From Deinococcus aquaticus (GTDB lineage: Bacteria > Deinococcota > Deinococci > Deinococcales > Deinococcaceae), in contig NZ_CP115165.1 in assembly GCF_028622095.1 (NCBI RefSeq), positions 1 through 64,000 of the forward strand: a stretch of 64,000 bases of DNA. The letters are read 5' to 3'. The notes under the pieces are model-generated. The model did not search any database. It worked only from the letters and a program-made list of their open reading frames with translations, and had not been told where the DNA came from. Below are positions 36,177 to 47,145 of the stretch, in pieces (within the stretch, counting starts at the first letter, position 1; each line of letters opens with the position of its first letter). Made by a program: the position numbers and the translations under genes.

Positions 36177-37229
36177 TTACTTGGGGGCGCTGGTGTCCCG
36201 GACGGCGTAACTGAACGGGACGCTCAGGCGCGAGGTGGCCTTGCCGTAATCCGACACGTCCACGGACAGGGTGCCGGTGACGGTGGTGCCGGGCGCGGGC
36301 GCGGCGGCGAGGTTCAGTTCCAGGCAGCCCTGCGCGGTGAAGGCGTTGTACAGCTGCGAGAAGTAGGCGTCGAGGTCACCGGCAGCGATGTTGCTGCGGA
36401 ACAGCCCGCCGGTTTCGCTGGCGATGCGTTCCATCTCGGCGAAGTCGAGGCTGCCCGTGGCGTCCAGGCCGATGGCGTACACGGGCACGCCTGCGGCCTT
36501 CGCGGCGGCGATGGCCTCGTCCGGCGAGTTGCTGCTGCTGTTGTCGATGCCGTCCGTGAGGGCCAGCACGATCGGGTTGCTGCGCCCGGCGCGGCTGGCG
36601 ACCTTCACGGCGTCCACGACCGCGTCGTAGAAGTTGGTGCTGCCGCTTGCGTACGTGGCGTTGTCGATGGCGGTGTTCAGCGCCGTCTGATCCGCCGTCA
36701 GGTCCTGATGCAGCACGCTGCCGATCATGCTGGCCGACGGCGTACTGCTGGCCTCGAAGGACAGCACGGCGGCCTGACTGGTGCCGGTCATGCGGGCCAC
36801 GAAGGCCTTGGCGGCCGCGCGGCGTTTCTCCTCCGGGTCGGTGCTGCGCATGCTGCCGGTCGCGTCGAGGGTGACGGCGGCGGTCACGGTGTTCTGCACG
36901 CTGACCTGTCCGCACACGCTGACCGTGCCACTCACGCCGGCGGTACTGAACGTCACGGACGGGTTGCTGAGCGTGCCGGTCGCGGTCTGCGTGCCGCTCA
37001 GTGGCGTCACCCCGAACTGCACCTGCGTGGGGCTCAGGACGCGCGCGCCGTTCAGTTGCATGGTCGTGGCGGTGGGCGTGGTCGGAGCGGGCGTTCCGGC
37101 GGGGCCACCGCACGAGGCCAGCAGCAGCGACGCTCCCATCAGCGCGCCCCAGGTGCGGCGGGGCAGTGGGCGGCGGGACAGCGGAGCGGTAGGCAGGGTG
37201 GGCTGGGCAGACTGGGTGCGCTGGGGCAT
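36177..37229 (-). CDS. Lipoprotein with von Willebrand factor A domain
   Basis: The 350-residue product has a signal peptide ending in lipobox LLLASC (Cys near residue 40) and a Thr/Pro linker. A VWA domain covers about residues 120-300. The MIDAS motif is LDATGSM (Thr replacing the usual Ser), with later ALTDGIDNSSS completing it, so metal-dependent ligand binding is plausible. The C-terminal part is a beta-rich region. AGGAGAACCCACC precedes the ATG. A surface adhesion or complex-assembly role is inferred. Confidence 0.85.
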   Translation of the reverse strand: MPQRTQSAQPTLPTAPLSRRPLPRRTWGALMGASLLLASCGGPAGTPAPTTPTATTMQLNGARVLSPTQVQFGVTPLSGTQTATGTLSNPSVTFSTAGVSGTVSVCGQVSVQNTVTAAVTLDATGSMRSTDPEEKRRAAAKAFVARMTGTSQAAVLSFEASSTPSASMIGSVLHQDLTADQTALNTAIDNATYASGSTNFYDAVVDAVKVASRAGRSNPIVLALTDGIDNSSSNSPDEAIAAAKAAGVPVYAIGLDATGSLDFAEMERIASETGGLFRSNIAAGDLDAYFSQLYNAFTAQGCLELNLAAAPAPGTTVTGTLSVDVSDYGKATSRLSVPFSYAVRDTSAPK

Positions 37230-37312
37230 GGTGGGTTCTCCTGGGTGGCGCGTGACCATGAAGGGTCGGGGCGGAGGGTGGAGGTGGACTGGCAGGACCC
37301 GGTGCAGCCGCG

Positions 37313-37627
37313 TCAGGTACGCCCGACCAGCTGTGCGCCGCGCAGCAGGTTGTCCTGGGCGGCCCGCAGGAGTTGCACATGACTGCTCAGTTGCCCGACG
37401 CTGGCCCAGACGAGTGCCAGTTCAGCGGGCGTGGTCCAGCCGGGCCGGGGGATCAACTTCAGCAGTTCGTCCAGCTGCCGGGTCTCGGCCAGGGCACGCA
37501 GGTCGCCGCGCAGGGCTTCCACGTCGCGGGTCAGGCCTTTCAGGTCGTGGGTGACGCGGGTCGCGGCGGTTGCCGCGGCGGGCGCTGCGGGTGTGGCAGC
37601 TGTGGAGATGGTGGCCTCATCCTTCAT
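37313..37627 (-). CDS. Small coiled-coil protein of unknown function
   Basis: The 104-residue protein has an Ala/Thr-rich N-terminus of about 24 residues, then a coiled coil (LKGLTRDVEALRGDLRALAE). A helical C-terminal half follows with PGWTTPAELALVWASVGQL. It has no signal peptide and no named domain. AGGAGG before ATG 37627 is strong. It precedes the VWA lipoprotein gene by 83 bases on the same strand and may be co-transcribed. Confidence 0.72.
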   Translation of the reverse strand: MKDEATISTAATPAAPAAATAATRVTHDLKGLTRDVEALRGDLRALAETRQLDELLKLIPRPGWTTPAELALVWASVGQLSSHVQLLRAAQDNLLRGAQLVGRT

Positions 37628-37837
37628 GCTGGTTCCTCCTGGGTAAACGTGGGTGGTGCGCGGTGGGGGGCGGGTTCAGGCCGTTGACTCCCCCCCGGAA
37701 GCTGCTCTGAACCTCGCCTGAGTTCATCTTCGTCACAGGCCGTGATCAGGCCGTGATCAGGCTGGGGTCACCTCATGACCGGGCCGTGAACCGGGGGCCT
37801 GTGTGCGCGACCCGGCCCGGCCCGCCGCCGCGCGCGG

Positions 37838-37843
37838 TAGATT
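37838..37843 (+). promoter_or_regulatory. Leaderless -10 box for the PfkB kinase
   Basis: TAGATT, TGAGGGA, ATG 37851. About 90 bases upstream stands a tandem CGTGATCAGG repeat. Confidence 0.55.
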
Positions 37844-37850
37844 TGAGGGA

Positions 37851-38744
37851 ATGCAATTACCGTTCATCGTGAGTGCCGGGGAAGCCCTGACTGACCTCGT
37901 GACCGCCGGGCGGAACGCCTGGCACGCCCATCCGGGCGGCGCGGCCTGGAATGTCGCGCGGGCCTGCGCGTCGCTGGGGGTGCCCAGCGCCTTTGCCGGA
38001 GCGGTCGGGCAGGACAACTTCGGGGACGACCTGATCCGCGCGTCCGTCGAGGCCGGGCTGGACATGCGCTTCATGCAGCGCGTGCCCGCCCCGACCCTGC
38101 TGGCGGTGGTGTACAGCGCCAACCCGCCCGCGTACCGCTTCCTGGGCGAGAACAGCGCCGACCTGCACTTCGACCCGACGCGCCTGCCCGCCGGGTGGCT
38201 GCGCGAGGCCCGCTGGCTGCACGTGGGCGGCATCAGTCTGGCGCGCTGGCCGCTGGCAGACACGCTGCTGGGCCTGATCGAGACGGCCCGCGCGGCCGGC
38301 GTGAAGATCAGCTTCGACCCGAACGCCCGCATCACGCACCGCCACCCGGACTACCCGAAGGTGTTCGAGGCGGTCGCCCGCCGCGCGGACCTGATGAAGT
38401 TCAGTGACGAGGATCTCGCGTTCTTCTTCCCCGGGCTCAGCGAGGCGGACGTGCTGCGCCGCCTGCGGGGCCTGAACGCCCAGGTGCCCATCATCATCAC
38501 GCGCGGCGCGCAGGGCGCGACCCTGTACCACGCGGCCGGACAGGCGAACCTGCCCGCCGCGCCCGTGCAGGTCGTGGATACCGTGGGGGCCGGGGACGCC
38601 CTGTGCGCGGGCCTGCTGGTCAGCGCCTCCGAACGGCCCGAAGCCCTGTGGAGCGAGCACCTACGCGTCGGGCTGGCCGCCGCTGCCGCCGCCTGCGCGC
38701 ATGCCGGCGCGTACGCCCCCACCCGCGCCGACCTGAACCTGTAG
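37851..38744 (+). CDS. PfkB-family sugar kinase (fructokinase-like)
   Basis: The 297-residue enzyme phosphorylates a sugar with [20 protein letters not shown] near 27-43 is the first PfkB signature. [14 protein letters not shown] near 243-256 is the second, holding the anion hole and catalytic Asp. The close match to fructokinases rests on overall pattern only; the sugar is not proven. ATG 37851 lies seven bases after TAGATT. A very strong terminator follows. Confidence 0.87.
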   Translation: MQLPFIVSAGEALTDLVTAGRNAWHAHPGGAAWNVARACASLGVPSAFAGAVGQDNFGDDLIRASVEAGLDMRFMQRVPAPTLLAVVYSANPPAYRFLGENSADLHFDPTRLPAGWLREARWLHVGGISLARWPLADTLLGLIETARAAGVKISFDPNARITHRHPDYPKVFEAVARRADLMKFSDEDLAFFFPGLSEADVLRRLRGLNAQVPIIITRGAQGATLYHAAGQANLPAAPVQVVDTVGAGDALCAGLLVSASERPEALWSEHLRVGLAAAAAACAHAGAYAPTRADLNL

Positions 38745-38759
38745 GCGTCCATAGTTGAA

Positions 38760-38805
38760 AGGTGATGGTTGATAGAGCGGGCCTTCCCTCTATCAACCAT
38801 CACCT
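38760..38805. terminator. Bidirectional terminator with 18-bp perfect arms
   Basis: AGGTGATGGTTGATAGAG (38760-38777) and its perfect complement (38788-38805) enclose ten bases, with AAA before and TTT after. It lies between the convergent PfkB and HD-GYP genes. The arms are AT-richer than the surroundings. Confidence 0.9.
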
Positions 38806-38836
38806 GTTTCCCTGAACCGTCTGACGGCTGCGGCCC

Positions 38837-40192
38837 TTACAGCACGAGGTGCACGTCGTCGTGTTCGGCCATCATGCGCAGGAAGGCGTCCACGTACTGC
38901 GGGTCGAACTGACGGCTGGCCTGCATGCGGATCTCGTTCACGGCGCGGTCGCGGGTCCAGGCGGGCTTGTACGGGCGGGCGTTGGTCAGGGCGTCGAACA
39001 CGTCGATGATGGTGAACAGGCGGGCCGTGTCGGGAATGCTGGGGCCGCGCAGGCCACTGGGGTACCCGGTGCCGTCCCAGCGTTCGTGGTGGTACCGCAC
39101 GAGGTCCAGGGTCTCGGCCGGCAGGAAGTGCAGGTCCTGAAGCATGTCGTACCCGATGGTGGTGTGCGTCTGGATGACCTTGCGTTCGTCGGGGTCCAGC
39201 GGGCCGCGTTTGTGCAGCACGCCGTCCGGAATGGCGAGTTTGCCCAGGTCGTGCAGGTACGCGCCCCAGCGCAGGGCCTTGACCTGATCCTCGTCCCAGC
39301 CGAGGCGGCGCGCGAGGCGCACGCTCATGCTGACCACGCGGTTGGTGTGGCCGCCCGTGTCGTCATCCCGGCGTTCCAGCGCGGCGCCCAGCGAGCGCAA
39401 CGTCAGGTCGTTGGCGTCGCGCAGGTCGCGGATGGCGTTCCACTGACCCAGTTGCGCGCCCAGCAGGCGGGCGTAGGCGGCCACGACACTGGTCTCATCC
39501 TCGCCGAAGGGACTGCCGTCGTTGCGGGTCAGGATCAGCACGCCCAGGTGGGTGGAGGCGCGGCCGTACACGGGGGCCACGTGGTAACTCTGCCGCTGGG
39601 GTTTTTTCAGCAGGGCCAGGGCTTCCTCGGCCACCCAGTGATCGGCCTGCACGCTGCGGCTGTCGTTGTCGCTGGGGTGGATGGGCCGTTCCAGGAAGGC
39701 CTCGAAGGCGCCCTTGGCGGCCAGGATGTGCGGCGTACCCTGGCGGTACGCGACGAACGCGAGGTTCGGGGCGACCTGAAGCTTGTCGAGAATACCCACC
39801 CCGGCGCGGATGATGGCGTCGGCGTCGCGGGCCTCCGCGAGGCGTTCGCTGCCGGCGCGCAGGGCGTTGATGGTGTTGCGCTGCCACGCGACCTCGCTCA
39901 GGTTGCCCTGCTCGCGCAGCAGCATGAAGCCCAGGCTGCCGATCACGATCAGCGCGCCCAGCAGGTCCATCGGGTTCCCCGCGTGGCCGGGCAGGGCCAG
40001 CGACACGATGAACCCGGCGGGGTAGGCGACCAGAGCGGACCAGCGCAGGGGACCGCGCAGGCCTCCGGTGGCGGCGGCGATCAGGACGGCGCTGGCGGCC
40101 AGGAGGCCCTGAAGGTCTGCGTAGGCGGCGTAGCCGAGAAGGGCGACAGCCAGAAACAGCAGCAGGTAACTCCACGGGGGCGTGCGGGACAC
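38837..40192 (-). CDS. Membrane-bound GAF/HD-GYP phosphodiesterase
   Basis: The 451-residue protein has four or five N-terminal helices (to about residue 95) and a GAF-like domain (about 105-255). An HD-GYP domain follows, with the HD in YLHDLGKLAIPDG and the GYP motif in HHERWDGTGYPSGL near 370. HD-GYP proteins break down c-di-GMP, so it opposes the GGDEF protein at 21363. The GTG start lies seven bases after TACACT (leaderless). Confidence 0.9.
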   Translation of the reverse strand: MSRTPPWSYLLLFLAVALLGYAAYADLQGLLAASAVLIAAATGGLRGPLRWSALVAYPAGFIVSLALPGHAGNPMDLLGALIVIGSLGFMLLREQGNLSEVAWQRNTINALRAGSERLAEARDADAIIRAGVGILDKLQVAPNLAFVAYRQGTPHILAAKGAFEAFLERPIHPSDNDSRSVQADHWVAEEALALLKKPQRQSYHVAPVYGRASTHLGVLILTRNDGSPFGEDETSVVAAYARLLGAQLGQWNAIRDLRDANDLTLRSLGAALERRDDDTGGHTNRVVSMSVRLARRLGWDEDQVKALRWGAYLHDLGKLAIPDGVLHKRGPLDPDERKVIQTHTTIGYDMLQDLHFLPAETLDLVRYHHERWDGTGYPSGLRGPSIPDTARLFTIIDVFDALTNARPYKPAWTRDRAVNEIRMQASRQFDPQYVDAFLRMMAEHDDVHLVL

Positions 40193-40199
40193 GTCACCG

Positions 40200-40205
40200 A
40201 GTGTA
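40200..40205 (-). promoter_or_regulatory. Leaderless -10 box for the HD-GYP gene
   Basis: TACACT on the minus strand, seven bases before GTG 40192. Confidence 0.6.
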
Positions 40206-40326
40206 GCACCGTCATGAACCCTGATTAAAGGTTTTGTTTACAGCCCGTGAACTCTATGTGACACGGGGTACAGGCGGGCTGAACGACTGGACTCCACGGG
40301 CCTGTCCAGGTGCCGGATGAACCGGG

Positions 40327-40692
40327 TCAGGCCAGCTGGGGCATCCCGATCATACGGTTACGGGCGTCGACCAGCACCACGTTCGGTTCCAGGGTGCGGG
40401 CCTCCTGGTCGCTGTAGTTGCCGTACGCGGCGATGATGACCATGTCACCGGGTTTCATCAGGTGCGCGGCAGCCCCGTTGATGCCGATGACGCCGCTGCC
40501 GCGCGGGCCGCTGAGGGCGTAGGTGCTGAGGCGGTTGCCGTTGGTGATGTTGTAGATGTCCACCCGCTCGTTCACGAGGATGTCGGCGGCGTCCAGCAGG
40601 TCCTGGTCGATGGTGACACTGCCGACGTAGTCGAGGTCCGCCTGGGTGACGGTCGCGCGGTGAATCTTGGCCCTGAACATGATGCGTTCCAC
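40327..40692 (-). CDS. panD: Aspartate 1-decarboxylase
   Basis: The 121-residue pyruvoyl enzyme makes beta-alanine for pantothenate and CoA. The self-cleavage site is Gly24-Ser25 in YVGSVTID, the same positions as in E. coli PanD. GTG 40692 is the start, since MERIM then aligns with the family's MIRTM and it lies eight bases after TACAAT. Other pan genes are not in the window. Confidence 0.95.
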   Translation of the reverse strand: MERIMFRAKIHRATVTQADLDYVGSVTIDQDLLDAADILVNERVDIYNITNGNRLSTYALSGPRGSGVIGINGAAAHLMKPGDMVIIAAYGNYSDQEARTLEPNVVLVDARNRMIGMPQLA

Positions 40693-40700
40693 GAGCGGGC

Positions 40701-40706
40701 ATTGTA
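40701..40706 (-). promoter_or_regulatory. Leaderless -10 box for panD
   Basis: TACAAT on the minus strand, eight bases before GTG 40692; one of the best -10 matches in the window. Confidence 0.62.
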
Positions 40707-40760
40707 CCTGTCCGGCCCGGCCGCACTGGAAGGGACGTTACGGGACAGGGTCCCTGGAGG

Positions 40761-42323
40761 TCAGCTGCCGGGCAGGGTGCCGTCCACGAAGACGGTCTTC
40801 TGGTCGGTGTAGTGCACCTGACCGGCGGGCGCGCCGCGCGGTTTCCAGACGTGCTTGATGCGGGTGTAGTCGACCGGGACGTTGCTGCTGCCGCGCGCCT
40901 TGCTGTTGGCGGCGGCCAGCCGGGCGGCGAACAGGATGTCCGGCAGGTCCAGCTCGCGCGCGCCGCTGCGCACCAGCACGTGACTGCCGGGGTAGCCCTG
41001 CGCGTGGAACCACCAGTCCATGCTGCGGCCGATGCGGTGGGTCAGGGTGGCGTTTTCCTTGTTGTTGCGGCCCACGATGGCTTCCAGGCCCGAGGGGGTC
41101 ACGAAGCGCGTGCCGTAGGGGCTCTTCTCGGGCTTCTCGCTCTGCACCTGCGCGGCCAGCGCGCTGAGCTGTTCCAGTGGGGCGAGGTCCAGGTCGCGCA
41201 CGCGGTCTTCCGCCTCGGTCAGTTCGGCGCGCAGGGGGCCTTCGCGTTCGGCAAGGCGCAGGTAGACGTCCTCGCGGCGGCGGGCGCGGGTGTAGCGTTT
41301 CTCGGCGTTCTGCACGGCACTCAGGTTGGGTTCCAGCGCGACCGGGCGCTCACCGCTACCGTCGAAAGCGCTCAGCAGGACGCTGCTGGCTCCGGGCGTC
41401 ACGGTGTGCGCGTAGGCCATCAGCAGGTCGGCTTCCTCGCGGTCCTGCGCGGCGTCGGTCAGGCCAGCCTCGGCGCGGGTCACGTCGGCCAGCTGGTTGC
41501 GCAGCAGGGTCACGCGTTTCTCCAGCGGTTCGCGCAGCGCCTTGCGGAGGTTGGCGGCCTTCTCGCTGCGGGCGGCCTCGCGCGCGCCGCCTTCCATGAC
41601 GCCCTCACTGACGGTCGGGTCCAGGGTGACGGCCTGCACGGCTGCCAGCGCCTCCGGCCAGCGCTCGCCGGGCGGCTGGTCGGGGCTCAGGTCGGCGCGG
41701 CGGGCCAGTTCGGCGCTCAGCAGCGGCCCCAGTCCGTCCAGTCGCTCGCGCCAGCGCCCGATGGGCACGCCGGCCAGTTCGCGCGCCTGATCGGCGCTCA
41801 GGGTGCGCGGGTCGAGCTTCTCGTAGGGGGGCGGCGGCGTGTACGGTCCACCCGTGCGGATGGTCCGGAAGCGGTTGCGGCTGCCCGTGATCTCCCGCGC
41901 GGCCATGACCACGCGGCCCGAGAAGCCCTCTCCGGCATCCAGGACTAGCAGGTTGGCGTTCCGGCCCGTGACCTCGAACAGCAGTCGGGTGGGGGCCTGA
42001 TCCACGAATCCCGTCTCGCCGGAAAAGTGCAGCGCGATCACCCGGTCGAGTTTCAGTTGCTCGGCGGCCAGCAGGTCGCCCCGCACGCGGTTCGCCAGGA
42101 ACCGCTGGAAGGGACTGCGCGGGTCGCCCCGCAGGCGTTCGCGGGACAGGAACACCACGGGTTGCGGCGGCCGGTACGACAGCACCAGGTTGGTGCGGCT
42201 CAGACCCGCGCCTTCCAGCAGCAGGGCGGCCGTGGTCTCGTCCGGGAACACCCAGCCGAGGGTGCGCAGGGGTAGCTGCGGACTCAGGTCACGCAGCACC
42301 CGCGCCAGCATCAGTCCTTCCAT
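40761..42323 (-). CDS. rqcH: NFACT family ribosome quality-control protein RqcH
   Basis: The 520-residue protein has an NFACT-N domain (to about 200), a long coiled-coil arm (about 230-400) and an NFACT-R domain marked by [18 protein letters not shown] near 445. RqcH binds stalled 50S subunits and adds alanine tails to the nascent chain. Older annotations call it fibronectin-binding protein. ATG 42323 fits the family's start ([11 protein letters not shown]); ATG 42311 has a GGAAGG site and is the alternative. Confidence 0.9.
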   Translation of the reverse strand: MEGLMLARVLRDLSPQLPLRTLGWVFPDETTAALLLEGAGLSRTNLVLSYRPPQPVVFLSRERLRGDPRSPFQRFLANRVRGDLLAAEQLKLDRVIALHFSGETGFVDQAPTRLLFEVTGRNANLLVLDAGEGFSGRVVMAAREITGSRNRFRTIRTGGPYTPPPPYEKLDPRTLSADQARELAGVPIGRWRERLDGLGPLLSAELARRADLSPDQPPGERWPEALAAVQAVTLDPTVSEGVMEGGAREAARSEKAANLRKALREPLEKRVTLLRNQLADVTRAEAGLTDAAQDREEADLLMAYAHTVTPGASSVLLSAFDGSGERPVALEPNLSAVQNAEKRYTRARRREDVYLRLAEREGPLRAELTEAEDRVRDLDLAPLEQLSALAAQVQSEKPEKSPYGTRFVTPSGLEAIVGRNNKENATLTHRIGRSMDWWFHAQGYPGSHVLVRSGARELDLPDILFAARLAAANSKARGSSNVPVDYTRIKHVWKPRGAPAGQVHYTDQKTVFVDGTLPGS

Positions 42324-42501
42324 GCGGGGCCTCGGGGGGGGCAGAGGGGTGGGAACGTCATCCGGGCATGCTACCGCTCCGGGCGCTGCGGGCGCGTGCG
42401 TGAAATGGCGCAGGCGGGAGGGAACACTTCATGGTTCCTGGCAGGAAGGCCGGTGCTCTCCCCTGCCCGCCCACCTCCCTGCCCACTCGGCCGGGACAGC
42501 G

Positions 42502-42542
42502 GCGGGCGGCGCGGCCCCCGTGTGGAGAGCCGCGCCGCCCGC
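42502..42542 (-). terminator. Hairpin downstream of bamA
   Basis: GCGGGCGGCGCGGC (42502-42515) and GCCGCGCCGCCCGC (42529-42542), a perfect 14-bp inverted repeat 36 bases past the bamA stop; no clear T-run. Confidence 0.7.
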
Positions 42543-42577
42543 TGGCCTGTCATCAGGCGCCGTGAATCAGCCGTGGG

Positions 42578-45172
42578 TCAGAAGAAGTTGCCGATACGGA
42601 AGTAGAACTTGCCGTTGCCGGTCTGGGGGCTGAAGCCGTAGTCGAAGCGCAGGCTGGGCAGCAGCGCCCCGCCGATGCCGAGGTTCAGCTGCACGCCGGC
42701 CCCGACGCCGTACTTCAGGTTGAAGTCGGTGTTGGCGGCGGTGGCGCTGCCCCAGGCGCTGCCGGCGTCCGCGAAGACCACGCCGTACAGGCCCTGCGCG
42801 ATGCCAGAGTTCAGGCCGAAGTCGTAGCGGTACTCGGCGCTGGTGGTCAGGTAGTTGGTGCCGAACAGCGCGCCGTCGTCCAGACCGCGGATCTGGCGGG
42901 AGGCGTTGGCGCTGCTGCCGCCGCCGATCGAGTAGCCGGTGCCGGTGGGGGCGGTGCCGACGCCCAGGGTGGTGCCGGCGTTGGCGCGCACGGCGAACAC
43001 CTGCTGCTTGCTGGTCACGCCCAGGGATTTCTCCAGGGTGCGGCCCAGGCCGTAGTAGGTGCTGACGCCGCCTTCCAGGTCGCCCCAGCGGACGTTCTCG
43101 TTGTTCTGACGGCCGAAGTTGTACCCGGCGGTCACGCCGGCGCGCACGCCGCGGTCGGGGAACTCGGGGTTGGTGGTGCTGTCGTAGCTCAGGCCGGTGC
43201 TGACGCGGGTGGTCAGCGAGGAGTCCGGGACCAGCGCGGCCGCAGACGCCTGATCGAAGGTGCGGGTCTGTTCGGTGCCGCTGGCGTCCTTGTACTTGAC
43301 GACGTTTTCCTTGTCTTTCAGGGCCTCGAGGTAGTACGTGGAGTACCCGGTGCCCACGCTGACGCGGCCGTACAGGTTCGTGGCGAGGCTGCGCCCGGCG
43401 CTGACGCTGAAGGAGTTGCTGCGGGTGGTGTAGTCCCAGCCGGTGTCGGTCTTGGCGGGCGTGTCGGTGTCGGTGCTGATCAGGGGGTTGTTACCGACCA
43501 CGTTCGATCCGGCGCTGACGGACAGGCTGGTGGGGGTCTTGCGGAAGTCCAGGAAGTCCAGGTCCAGCCAGGGAATGGTGTACGAGACGTTCCCCACGAG
43601 GTTCTGCCCCGCGTCGTTCTGCACGCCGCCGACGGAGACCGTGAAGTTGTGGCCCAGGCCGAACACGTTGTTGTTGGTATACCCGGCGTCACCGCCGAAG
43701 CCGCCCGCGAAGGAATCGTAGGTCAGGCCCAGGCTGACGGGAATGCCGGTGGTGGTCTCGGCGAGGCCCAGCACGTACGTGACGTTCTCGGGGTTGGCGG
43801 GGTCGCTGCGCACGCTCTGCGTGACCACGCGCACGAAGCCCAGGCGGCTGATGCGGCCCAGCGCGTCGTACAGTTCCTTCTGGTTGAAGGCCTTGCCGGT
43901 TTCGGGCAGTTCGCGCAGGATCACGCGGTCTTTGGTGTTGTGCTTGCCCTGCCACTGCAGTTCGTACCCGGCGACCTTGACCTCGCGGACGTTGAAGACC
44001 AGCGCGCCGTTCTCGAAGGTGATGGCGTCGCGGGTGCTGATCTCGTACCCGGCCTTGCGGTAGGCGTCACGCAACGCCAGGAAGTCGTCCTGGGCCAGCT
44101 GGGGGCTGTACACGTCGCCGGACTTGGTTTTCACGGCGGCCAGCAGGGTGGCGCTGGGGACCAGGGTGTTGCCCTTGACCTCGATAGTCTTCACGGGGCC
44201 GCTGGCCACGCCGGCCGACCCGAACAGCACGGTCACCTGACCGGGGTTCTCGGGGTCGGGCTGAATGGCGAAGCCCACGGGCTTGCCGGTCTGGTTGGAG
44301 AGGGTGCGCACGTCGGCCTGCAGCCTGGCGAGACTGATGGGCTGCCCGGCGGCAGACTGCAGGGTCACGGTGGGGTCGCCCAGGTCGCTGAGGTCCACGG
44401 CGGCGATCTTGCCTTCCAGCGCGCGGACTTTCAGCACGCCGCCCTGCAGGGTGGTGGTCTGGGGGTTCACGCCGGACTGGATGTACCCGGCCTCGTCGTA
44501 CGCCTGCTGGAGTTGCTGCACGGCGGCGTAGTACGCGTCGGGCGTGAACTTGCGGGCGTCGTAGAGGGGTTTGAAGATGGCCGTGACGGTGCTGGCCGGG
44601 ATCAGGGTGACACCCTCGACTTCCACGCGGGTGATGGGCGCGGTCTCGTCGACCATGAAGTTCACGGTGACGGTGCCGTCGGATTCGGTCTTCACGCTGG
44701 CGCTGATGTTCGGCGCGAACGGGTACCCTTCGCCCTGGAAGTTGCTGGCGAGCGCCGTCTTGGCCTCGTCGATGCGCTGGGTGTTCAGGGTCGCGCCGGG
44801 CGCGATGTTCAGCAGGTCGCCCACGCTTTTCTTGAAGCCGTCGGCGGGCAGGAACGTCAGGCCGGTGATGGTCACGTCCTTGATGGTGGGGTTGGGGACG
44901 ACCGTGATGACCAGGGTGTCCTTGCCGCCCACGCTGCGCAGTTCGGCCACGGCGCTCTTGAAGTAACCGCTTGCCACGACTTCCTGCTCGGTCTGGCGCA
45001 GGTTGATGCTGGACAGCGGCGCGCCGGTCTGGGCACTGAGGGTAGCGCGGATAAAGTTGGCCAGCAGTTCACTGGTTCCGACCACGGTCACGTCCTGCAC
45101 GGTCCCGGCTGTCTGGGCGACAGCGGGCGCGGCGAGGAGGACGGTCACGGCGAGCGTCATGGGGTGTCGCAT
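42578..45172 (-). CDS. bamA: Outer-membrane assembly protein, BamA/Omp85 family
   Basis: The 864-residue protein has a signal peptide (cleavage near AVAQ, residue 20) and several POTRA domains (about 25-470). A C-terminal 16-stranded barrel ends in FYFRIGNFF, the aromatic last strand that Omp85 proteins need. It inserts beta-barrel proteins into the outer membrane. ATG 45172 follows TAGGAGAAG; a longer in-frame extension lacks a signal peptide and is rejected. Ile/Gly/Thr-rich repeats such as [16 protein letters not shown] mark the POTRA units. TamA is a less likely alternative because of the POTRA number. Confidence 0.9.
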   Translation of the reverse strand: MRHPMTLAVTVLLAAPAVAQTAGTVQDVTVVGTSELLANFIRATLSAQTGAPLSSINLRQTEQEVVASGYFKSAVAELRSVGGKDTLVITVVPNPTIKDVTITGLTFLPADGFKKSVGDLLNIAPGATLNTQRIDEAKTALASNFQGEGYPFAPNISASVKTESDGTVTVNFMVDETAPITRVEVEGVTLIPASTVTAIFKPLYDARKFTPDAYYAAVQQLQQAYDEAGYIQSGVNPQTTTLQGGVLKVRALEGKIAAVDLSDLGDPTVTLQSAAGQPISLARLQADVRTLSNQTGKPVGFAIQPDPENPGQVTVLFGSAGVASGPVKTIEVKGNTLVPSATLLAAVKTKSGDVYSPQLAQDDFLALRDAYRKAGYEISTRDAITFENGALVFNVREVKVAGYELQWQGKHNTKDRVILRELPETGKAFNQKELYDALGRISRLGFVRVVTQSVRSDPANPENVTYVLGLAETTTGIPVSLGLTYDSFAGGFGGDAGYTNNNVFGLGHNFTVSVGGVQNDAGQNLVGNVSYTIPWLDLDFLDFRKTPTSLSVSAGSNVVGNNPLISTDTDTPAKTDTGWDYTTRSNSFSVSAGRSLATNLYGRVSVGTGYSTYYLEALKDKENVVKYKDASGTEQTRTFDQASAAALVPDSSLTTRVSTGLSYDSTTNPEFPDRGVRAGVTAGYNFGRQNNENVRWGDLEGGVSTYYGLGRTLEKSLGVTSKQQVFAVRANAGTTLGVGTAPTGTGYSIGGGSSANASRQIRGLDDGALFGTNYLTTSAEYRYDFGLNSGIAQGLYGVVFADAGSAWGSATAANTDFNLKYGVGAGVQLNLGIGGALLPSLRFDYGFSPQTGNGKFYFRIGNFF

Positions 45173-45577
45173 TCTTCTCCTAGTTTCGCACGGAACCCGG
45201 AAATCGCCCCCACCGGGGAGAAGGGCTGGGGGCTGGGCACGGCGAGCACTCCGCTCACACTTGCCGCTGTGACCCTGAGAAGGGTGAAGGTTTCCTGCGG
45301 CGGGCTTGCGAAGCGGTGTCCTGCCCGGCCCGCCCACAGCCGGTCTGCGGCCTAGCCACTGCTGGCCGGCTGCGGGCCCCCGGAGGAACAACGGTAAGCG
45401 CAGCGCAACAGGGCCGCCCGCCGCGCCGGGCCGCCGGGGCCGGGGCGCGTACTTGAGTGAGCGGGGCGCGTGAGTGAGAATGGCAGGCGTGACCGCTCAT
45501 CAATACAGGCTGCGCCGCCTCGTCCAGGCCCCGGCTGGAATCAGGACAGCTCCAGCAGGCATCCGTCCGGAGAGACC
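45173..45577. other. Divergent intergenic region between bamA and yggS
   Basis: About 400 bases contain no credible gene. A hairpin ACCCT-GAGA-AGGGT lies near 45273-45286. Promoters for both genes must lie here, but I see no strong -35/-10 pair; AATACAG near 45502 is a weak -10 candidate for yggS. Confidence 0.5.
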
Positions 45578-46243
45578 TTGAGTGTTCCGGCCGTCCTGAC
45601 GGCCATCCGTGAAGCCGAAGCCCAGGCGGGCCGCGCGCCCGGCAGCGCCCGGCTGGTGGCCGTCACCAAGGGGCAGGACCTGCCCAGCATCGAGGCTCAC
45701 GTGCTGGCGCACGGCGCTTTCCCGCTGGGTGAGGGCCGCGCGCAGGAACTGCGGGACAAGGCCGCGCTGCGCCCGGACCTGGAATGGCATTACATCGGAA
45801 CGCTCCAGCGCAACAAGGTGAAGTACCTGCGGCCCGTGACGCTGGTGCACGGCATCGAGGCCGCGTGGCAGGCCGAGGCGATCGCGCAGGCCGCGCAGGG
45901 CTGGGGCCGCGCGCCGGACCTGCTGCTGCAACTGCATAACGGCGAGGCGCAGAAGCACGGCGTGGACGGCGCGGACCTGCCGGGCGTGCTGAGACAGGTG
46001 CAGGCGACTGGTCTGACCGTGCGGGGCCTGATGGTCATGGCCCCGGACGCCCCGGAGCCAGACGACCAGCAGCTGGACGCGGCGGCGCGGGAGGCGCGGC
46101 TGCTGGCGCTGTTCACAGACACGGCGCGCCGCGCACACGACCTGGGTCTGTCAGAGTTGAGCATGGGCATGAGTGGGGATTACCCGCTGGCCGTTCGCGC
46201 AGGAGCCACCCTGGTTCGGGTGGGAAGGAGTCTGTTCTCGTGA
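45578..46243 (+). CDS. PLP homeostasis protein, YggS/YlmE family
   Basis: The 221-residue TIM-barrel protein binds pyridoxal phosphate without known catalysis. The PLP-lysine motif is VAVTKGQ near residue 35, followed by [11 protein letters not shown] and [14 protein letters not shown]. The C-terminal [23 protein letters not shown] is the family signature. TTG 45578 was chosen because GGAGAGACC precedes it and it gives normal length. It overlaps the DivIVA gene by four bases, the same partnership (ylmE with divIVA) seen in Gram-positive division clusters. Confidence 0.9.
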   Translation: MSVPAVLTAIREAEAQAGRAPGSARLVAVTKGQDLPSIEAHVLAHGAFPLGEGRAQELRDKAALRPDLEWHYIGTLQRNKVKYLRPVTLVHGIEAAWQAEAIAQAAQGWGRAPDLLLQLHNGEAQKHGVDGADLPGVLRQVQATGLTVRGLMVMAPDAPEPDDQQLDAAAREARLLALFTDTARRAHDLGLSELSMGMSGDYPLAVRAGATLVRVGRSLFS

Positions 46244-47145
46244 AATTCACCCCCCTGGACGTACGCCATCAGGAATTCCCGACCCGCCTGGGCGGATACG
46301 AACGGGTATCGGTCCGCGCGTTCCTGAACGACCTGTCGGATGATCTGGAAACGCACCTGCAGCAGCATCAGGCGCTGCGGGATCAGATCACGGGCCTGGA
46401 ACGTCGGCTCGAGGAGCAGCGTCAGAACGAGGACGAGATCCGCCGGGCCGTCGTGGCGGCCGAGCGGATCTCGCATGAACTGCGCGAGAATGCCGCGCGT
46501 GAATCGGACCTGATGATCGCCCAGGCGAGCCTGCACCGCGACTCGGTGGTGCGGGACGCCGAGTCGCGCAGCGCCGAACTGGAAAGCGGACATCAGGCGC
46601 GGCTGGCGGCGCTGGAGGCCGCGTTCCGCAGCCGCTTCGCGGACCTGGAACGCGACCACCACCAGTTGACGCTGGAGCGCGAGCGGGCGCAGGCCGAGCG
46701 GATCGCGGCACTGGAACGGACGTTCACGGAGCGGCACACGGAACTGACCTCGCGCCTGACCGGGGCGCGGCAGGAGTACACGCAGTTCCTGAGCGGGTAC
46801 CGGGCGTTGATGTCGTCCTTCTCGGACCTGTCGGCGCGGCACGTGATGCCGGACGACGCGGCGCTCCCCGTGCCGGCGCTGCCGCAGCACGCCACGCTGG
46901 AAGGCGCCGCGCGGCCGGAACTGGACGCCGCGCTGCCCGCGCCCGACCCTGCGCCCGACCTCACAAACGCCCCCACGACCGAACCCCGCACGGCAGCCCC
47001 GGACGCGCCGGTGGACGTCATGCGGCACGCGCTGGTCGTGCCCGGCACGGCCGTGAGCGATCCGCCCACACCGGACGGGTCGGTGCGGCGGCAGGATGAG
47101 CCGGACGGCCCGGCCCTGCGCGTCGAGGGGCAGCAGTTCCTGTGA
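46240..47145 (+). CDS. DivIVA-domain protein
   Basis: The 301-residue protein begins [20 protein letters not shown], the membrane-curvature-binding N-terminus of DivIVA/GpsB proteins. Long coiled coils follow to about 215, then a Pro/Ala-rich disordered tail. DivIVA marks poles and septa and recruits division or growth proteins. Its GTG overlaps yggS (GTGA) and its own stop overlaps the P450 gene, so the three are tightly coupled. Confidence 0.9.
   Translation: MKFTPLDVRHQEFPTRLGGYERVSVRAFLNDLSDDLETHLQQHQALRDQITGLERRLEEQRQNEDEIRRAVVAAERISHELRENAARESDLMIAQASLHRDSVVRDAESRSAELESGHQARLAALEAAFRSRFADLERDHHQLTLERERAQAERIAALERTFTERHTELTSRLTGARQEYTQFLSGYRALMSSFSDLSARHVMPDDAALPVPALPQHATLEGAARPELDAALPAPDPAPDLTNAPTTEPRTAAPDAPVDVMRHALVVPGTAVSDPPTPDGSVRRQDEPDGPALRVEGQQFL

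Noticed and set aside
45173..45391. N-terminal extension of bamA to 45391
   Set aside because: The extension is Arg/Pro-rich with no signal peptide, while ATG 45172 has TAGGAGAAG and a proper signal peptide.
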